A stretch of 64,000 nt of DNA from Sciurus carolinensis. Taxonomy: Eukaryota > Chordata > Mammalia > Rodentia > Sciuridae. Under the pieces are notes generated by a model that saw only the letters and a program-made list of their open reading frames with translations, was not told where the DNA came from and did no database searches. The stretch spans positions 41,691,056 to 41,755,055 of the forward strand of contig NC_062219.1 in NCBI RefSeq assembly GCF_902686445.1, read 5' to 3'. Both the position numbers and the translations under genes were made by a program. Positions 25,430 through 32,566 of this stretch are shown in pieces (the stretch's first letter is position 1; each line of letters opens with the position of its first letter).

Positions 25430-28400
25430 CAACATACCTAGAAAAATGCTCAAAATCATACCAGAAAGTCTTTTGTCAAAGAAAATGTTACCATTTATTC
25501 TAAAGAACCCACTGAACCTTAGCTCAGAGTTTGGACATGTGGTCATTGTTTATAATGTCAGTTCCTCTCTAACTAAACACAGCAACAGGCCCCAGTCTGC
25601 TGAATCAAAAGAATTGGTGCCAAACACACCCAGGTGAAGCTTCCCAGGGCTGCTGTGTTTGTATGACCTGGACTCAGCAGAGCAGAAACTGAGACTGTGA
25701 ATTTAGTCCTACAAACACAAAACAAGCAGGAGACAGGCATGGTGGAAATTGTTCAGGAAGTTCATTCAATGGGGGCTCAGAGATGGAAGGAGGACACATG
25801 GTCACATCCAGTGGAAAACATGTAAAATACTATATGCACAGTGAAACCCTAAGTCAACACTTCTCTGACCTTTGGATTCCAGTTACCTCTTCCTTTCCTC
25901 TGCAGCTTCTACCAAAACAAGGAGAAGTGAAGAGAAGCTTCATATCATGTCCAGAAAGTTTTTCTTGGAAATCTTGGGCATCAATCATTAAAACTAAAGG
26001 GTGAGCCCTGCACAGTGACCCACACCTGTAATCCCAGAGGCTTGGGAGGCTGAGGCAGGAGGATCTCCAGTTGAAAGCCAGCCTCGGCCAAAGCAAGGTG
26101 CTAAGCAACTCAGTGAGACCCTGTCTCTAAATAAAATATAAAATAGGGGGGGCGATTCAAGATGGCAGCCTAGAGGGTGACTGCATCCCCAGTCGCTCCA
26201 GAACCCAGGAGTTAAGAAGGGGAGGCATTGAGAGACTCGGACTGAAATAGAGCCACGGGTGAGTCTGCCCACTGGGTAAAGCTCGGCCCGGGTGGCAGGC
26301 CCAGATAGAGGTGGCTTATCGGAGCCAGGCAGGGCAGCTAGAGTCTTCCACAGGCAGCCCTGCGCACTCTGGTGGTGGGCCCCGCCCACACGGCCAGCTT
26401 CTCCAGGTTCTCGGAACGGAACTGGCCCGCTAGTGAGAGCCTTTCTGACCAGAACAAGCTCCGAGTCCCGGAGCCAGCGCGCAGCGTAATCCCAGCGTAC
26501 TCCGGCACGCAAGCAGCTTCAGGGACCAGGATAGGGCAGCCAAAGACCTCCCCAAGCAGCCTGGACCCCTGCGGTGGGTGGTGACTTTCAAGGCTAGCTT
26601 CTCGGAGCAGATCGCCCAGTGAGAGGCTTTCTACATAGAACCAGACACAAGTCCCCGAACCAATGGAGAGCTTTGATCCACAAGCAGCCTCTGGGATCAG
26701 GGGAAGGCAGCCAGAGACCTCTTCAGGCGGCTCTGCCCACTCCGGCCGCAGGCTCTTTCCACAGGGCGATTCAAGATGGCAGCCTAGAGGGTGACTGCAT
26801 CCCCAGTCGCTCCAGAACCCAGGAGTTAAGAAGGGGAGGCATTGAGAGACTCGGACTGAAATACAGCCACGGGTGAGTCTGCCCACTGGGTAAAGCTCGG
26901 CCCGGGTGGCAGGCCCAGATAGAGGTGGCTTATCAGAGCAGGGCAGGGCAGCTAGAGTCTTCCCCAGGTAGCCTTCCACACTCCGGCGGGGGCTCCTCCC
27001 ACACGGCCAGCTGCACTGTGCAGGCCCACAGTGAGAGCCTTTCCGCACAGAGCCAGCTCCAAACCCTGGAACCAGTAGGGGGCTAGGGGCAGCTTTCTTC
27101 GGATGCACTGCATTATCAAAGTCCTCCAAGACTTCAGGCTACTGAAGGCTGGGAGGTGATACATGGGAAATCTACCGGGACACTATAAGCCAATAGAGGA
27201 AATCTGCAATATCTCAGGGTCCCACTGACAGCTTACCAATATGAGAAAACAAGGGAAGAAAATGTCCCAAGCAAACCTAGATACTACATCAATAAAACCC
27301 AATGACAGCACAGCAGAAGAAATGTCAGAAAGGGAGTTCAGAATGTACATAATTAAAACGATCAGGGAAGCAAATGAGGAGATGAAAGAGCAAATGCAGG
27401 CATTGAAGGAGGAGATGAAAGAGCAAATGCAGGCATTAAATGATCGCACCAATCAACAGTTAAAAGACCAAATACGGGAAGCAAGAAATCATTTCAATAA
27501 AGAGTCAGATATACTGAAAAAAAAACAAACTGAAATCCTTGAAATGAAGGAAACAATAAACCAAGTTAAAAACTCCATAGAAAGCATAACCAATAGGATA
27601 GAACACCTGGAAGACAGAACCTCAGACATTGAAGACAAAATATTTAATCTTGAAAACAAAGTAGGTCAAACAGAGAAGATGGTAAGAAATCATGAACAGA
27701 ATCTACAAGAATTATGGGCTATTATGAAAAGGCCAAATTTAAGAATTATTGGGATTGAGGAAGGCTTAGAGAAACAAACCAAAGGAATGAACTATCTATT
27801 CAATGAAATAATATCAGAAAATTTCCCAAATCTGAAGAATGAAATGGAAAACCAAGTACAAGAGGCTTATAGGACTCCAAATATACAAAATTAAAACAGA
27901 CCCACACCAAGGCACATTATTATGAAAGTACCTAACATACAAAATAAAGACAGAATTTTAAAGGCCGCTAGAGAAAAGAATCAAATTACATTCAGAGGGA
28001 AACCAATAAGAATATCAGCAGATTTTTCAATCCAGACCCTAAAAGCTAGAAGGGCCTGGAACAACATATACCAAGCCCTGAAAGATAACGGATGCCAACC
28101 AAGAATCTTATACCCAGCAAAACTTACCTTCAAATTTGACGAAGAAATAAGATCCTTCCATGATAAACAAAAGCTAAAGGAATTTACAAAAAGAAAGCCA
28201 GCATTACAGAACATTCTCAGCAAAATATTCCATGAGGAAGAGATGAAAAACAACGATGCAAATCAGCAACAGGAGGCGCTAGCCTAAAGGAATAGCCAAA
28301 TAAAGGAGAAACCAAATCATGTCAAAAACAAATATGAGTCAATTGAATGGGAATACAAATCATATCACAATAATAACCCTGAATGTTAATGGCTTGAACT

Positions 28401-31400
28401 CATCAATCAAAAGACATAGACTGGCAGATTAGATTAAAAAGAAAAATCCAACAATATGCTGCCTGCAAGAGACTCATCTCATAGAAAGAGACACCCATAG
28501 ACTACAGGTGAAAGGATAGGGAAAAACATACCATGCCCACGGACACAGCAAAAAAGCTGGAGTATCCATCCTCATTTCAGATAATGTGGACTTCAAACCA
28601 AAACTACTCAGAAGGGATAAAGAAGGACATTACATGCTGCTTACGGGAAGCATAAATCAGCAAGACATAACAATCATAAATATCTATACCCCGAACATTG
28701 GCTCATCCACGTATGTCAAACAAATCCTTCTCAATTCCAGAAATCAAATAGACCACAACACAATAATACTAGGCGATTTTAACACACCTCTCTCACCACT
28801 GGATAGATCGTCCAAACAAAAATTGAACAAAGAAACTATAGATCTCAACAACACAATCAACAATTTAGACTTAACGGACATATATAGAATATACCATCCA
28901 GCAAAGAACGAATACACTTTCTTCTCAGCAGCACATGGATCCTTCTCTAAAGTAGACCATATTTTATGCCACAAAGCTACTGTTAGCAAATACAAGAAGA
29001 TAGAGATACTATCTTGTACTCTATCAGATCATAATGGATTGAAATTAGAAATAAATGACAGAATAAGAAACAGAAACTTCTCCAATACCTGGAGATTAAA
29101 TAATACACTATTATATGATGAATGGATAACAGAAGACATCAGGAGGGAAATAAAAAAATTCTTAGAAGTAAACGAGAACAAAGACACATCATATCAAAAT
29201 CTCTGGGACACTATGAAAGCAGTACTTAGAGGAAGATTTATTTCATGGGGCGCATTCAAAAAAAGAAGTAGAAATCAACAAATAAACGACTTAACACTAC
29301 AGCTCAAAGCGCTAGAAAAAGAAGAGCAGACCAATACCAAAAGTAGTAGAAGACAGGAAATAGTTAAAATCAGAGCCGAAATCAACGAAATCGAAACAGA
29401 AGAAACAATCAGAAAAATTAACAAAATAAATAGTTGATTCATTGAAAAAATAAACAAAATTGATAAACCCTTAGCCACACTAACAAAGAGAAAGAGGGAG
29501 AAAACTCAAATTACTAAAATTCGGAATGAAGAAGGAAACATCACAGCTGACACGACTGAAATACAAAACATAATTAGAAGCTATTTCGAAAATCTATACT
29601 CCAACAAAACAGAAAACCTCGAAGACATCAACAAATTTCTAGAGACATGAATTACCTAAACTGAACGAGGAGGACATACACAACTTAAATAAACCAATCT
29701 CAAGCAATGAAATAGAAGAGGTCATCAAAAGCCTACCAACAAAGAAAAGTCTGGGACCAGATGGGTTCTCAGCCGAGTTCTACAAAACCTTTAGAGAAGA
29801 GCTCCTTCCAATACTCCTCAAACTATTCCATGAAATAGAAGAGGAGGGAACGCTCCCAAACTCGTTCTATGAAGCCAATATCACCCTGATACCTAAACCA
29901 GACAGAGACACATTGAGGAAAGAAAATTTCAGACCAATATCCTTAATGAACATCGACGCAAAAATTCTCAACAAAATTTTAGCAAATCGCATACAAATAT
30001 ATATTAAAAAGATAGTGCACCACGATCAAGTGGGTTTCATCCCAGGGATGCAAGGTTGGTTCAACATTCGGAAATCAATAAATGTCATTCACCATATCAA
30101 CAGACTTAAAGTTAAGAATCACATGATTATTTCAATAGATGCAGAAAAAGCATTCAATAAAATACAGCATCCCTTCATGCTCAAAACACTAGAAAAAATT
30201 GGGGTAGTGGAAACATTCCTTAACATTATAAAGGCCATCTATGCTAAGCCCATGGCCAATATCATTCTAAATGGTGAAAAACTGAAAGCATTCCCCCTAA
30301 AAACTGGAACAAGGCAGGGATGCCCTCTTTCACCACTTCTATTCAATATCGTCCTTGAAACTCTAGCCAGAGCAATTAGACAAACCAAAGAAATTAAAGG
30401 GATACGAATAGGAAAAGAAGAACTCAAACTATCCCTGTTCGCTGATGACATGATTATATATTTAGAGGAACCTGGAAATTCCACCAGAAAACTTTTAGAA
30501 CTCATAAGTGAATTCAGGAAAGTAGCAGATTACAAGATCAATGCTCAGAAATCCAATGCATTTTTATACATAAGTGATGAATCTTCAGATAGAGAAATTA
30601 GGAAAACTACCCCATTCACAATAGCATCGAAAAAAATAAAATACTTGGGTATCAATCTCACAAAAGAGGTGAAAGACCTCTACAATGAGAACTACAGAAC
30701 ACTAAAGAAAGAAATTAAAGAAAACCTTAGAAGATGGAAAGATCTCCCATGTTCCTGGGTAGGCAGAATTAATATTGTCAAAATGGCTATACTACCTAAA
30801 GTGCTATACAGATTCAATGCAATTCCAATTAAAATCCCAATGATGTACCTTGCAGAAATAGAGCAAACAATTATGAAATTCATCTGGAAGAATAAAAAAC
30901 CTAGAATAGCTAAAGCAATCCTCAGTAGCAAGAGCGAAGCAGGGGGTATTGCAATACCAGATCTTCAACTCTACTACAAAGCAATAGTAACAAAAACGGC
31001 ATGGTATTGGTACCAAAATAGACAGGTAGATCAATGGTACAGAATAGAGGACATGGACACAAACCCAAATAAATACAATTTTCTCATACTAGACAAAGGG
31101 TCCAAAAATATGCAATGGAGAAAAGATAGCCTCTTCAACAAATGGTGCTGGGAAAACTGGAAAACCATATACAACAGAATGAAATTAAACCCCTATCTCT
31201 CACCCTTCACAACACTCAACGCAAAATGGATCAAGGACCTCGGAATCAGACCAGAGACCCTGCATCTTATAGAAGAAAAAGTAGGTCCAAATCTTCAACT
31301 TGTTGGCTTAGGATCAGACTTCCTTAACAGGACTCCCATAGCACAAGAAATAAAAGCAAGAATCAACAACTGGGATAGATTCAAACTAAAAAGCTTTCTC

Positions 31401-32527
31401 TCAGCAAAGGAAACTATCAGAAATGTGAAGAGAGAGCCTACAGAGTGGGAGAATATCTTTGCCAACCATACCTCAGATAGAGCGCTAATTTCCAGAATCT
31501 ATAAAGAACTCAAAAAACTCTACACGAAGAATACAAATAATCCAATCAACAAATGGGCTAAGGAAATGAACAGACACTTCACAGAAGAAGATGTATAAGT
31601 AATCAACAGATATATGAAAAAATGTTCAACATTCCTAGTAATAAGGGAAATGCAAATCAAAACTACCCTAAGATTTCATCTCACCTCAATTAGAATGGCG
31701 ATTATCAAGAATACAAGCAACAATAGGTGTTGGTGAGGATGTGGGGAAAAAGGTACACTCATCCATTGCTGGTGGGGCTGCAAATTAGTGCAACCACTCT
31801 GGAAAGCAGTGTGGAGATTCCTCAGAAAGCTTGGAATGGAAACACCATTTGACCCAGCTATCCCACTCCTTGGCCTATACCCAAAGGACTTAAAATCAGC
31901 ATACTACAGAGATACAGCCACATCAATGTTCATTGCTGCTCAATTCACCATAGCCAGATTGTGGAACCAACCTAGATGCCCTTCAGTTGATGAATGGATA
32001 AAGAAACTGTGGCATATATATACAATGGAATATTACTCTGCAATGAAGAATGATAAAATTATGGCTTATGCAGGCAAATGGATGAAATTGGAGAATATCA
32101 TGCTAAGTGAGATAAGCCAATCTCAAAAAACTAAAGAACGAATGATCTCTCTGATAAACGGATGAGGACATATAATGGGGGGTGGGAGGGGTTAGCATTA
32201 GGTTTAGGGTTATGTTTAGGGTTAGGGATAAGGAGAGCGGTAAGAATGAAGGAAAGAAGGACTGTATAGAGGGAAAAGAGGGGTGGGAGGGGTGGGTGGG
32301 AAGGGAAAAAAAATAATCAAACATCATTGCCCTATGTAAACGTATGATTACACAAATGGTATGCCTTGACTCTATGTACAAATAGAGAAACAACATGTAT
32401 TCCATTTGTATACAATAATAAAAAAAATAAAAAAATAAAAAAATAAAATAGGGCTGGGGATGTGGCTCAGGGGTCAAATGCCCCTAAGTTCAATCTCTGG
32501 TACCAAAAAACAAACAAACAACAACAA

Positions 32528-32566
<39 letters not shown>

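Larger units (their letters stand above)
26149..32442 (+). mobile_element. Near-full-length L1 retrotransposon (inactive)
   Basis: 6.3 kb with all L1 parts in order: GC-rich repeated 5' UTR (to 27240), ORF1 (27241-28287), a 31-bp spacer, ORF2 (28319-32165), a G-rich 3' UTR and an A-rich (AAAAAAT)n tail. The 11-bp direct repeat ATAAAATAGGG at 26138-26148 and 32443-32453 is the target duplication. It lies in SMPDL3A intron 1, antisense to the gene. ORF1 has one in-frame stop. ORF2 has five in-frame stops and one frameshift, so the copy cannot move by itself. The low number of lesions suggests a fairly recent insertion. Confidence 0.96.

Noticed and set aside
29913..31598. 561-codon ORF as a functional reverse transcriptase gene
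   Set aside because: It is the middle of a disrupted L1 ORF2, with homologous frame continuing on both sides beyond stops and a frameshift.
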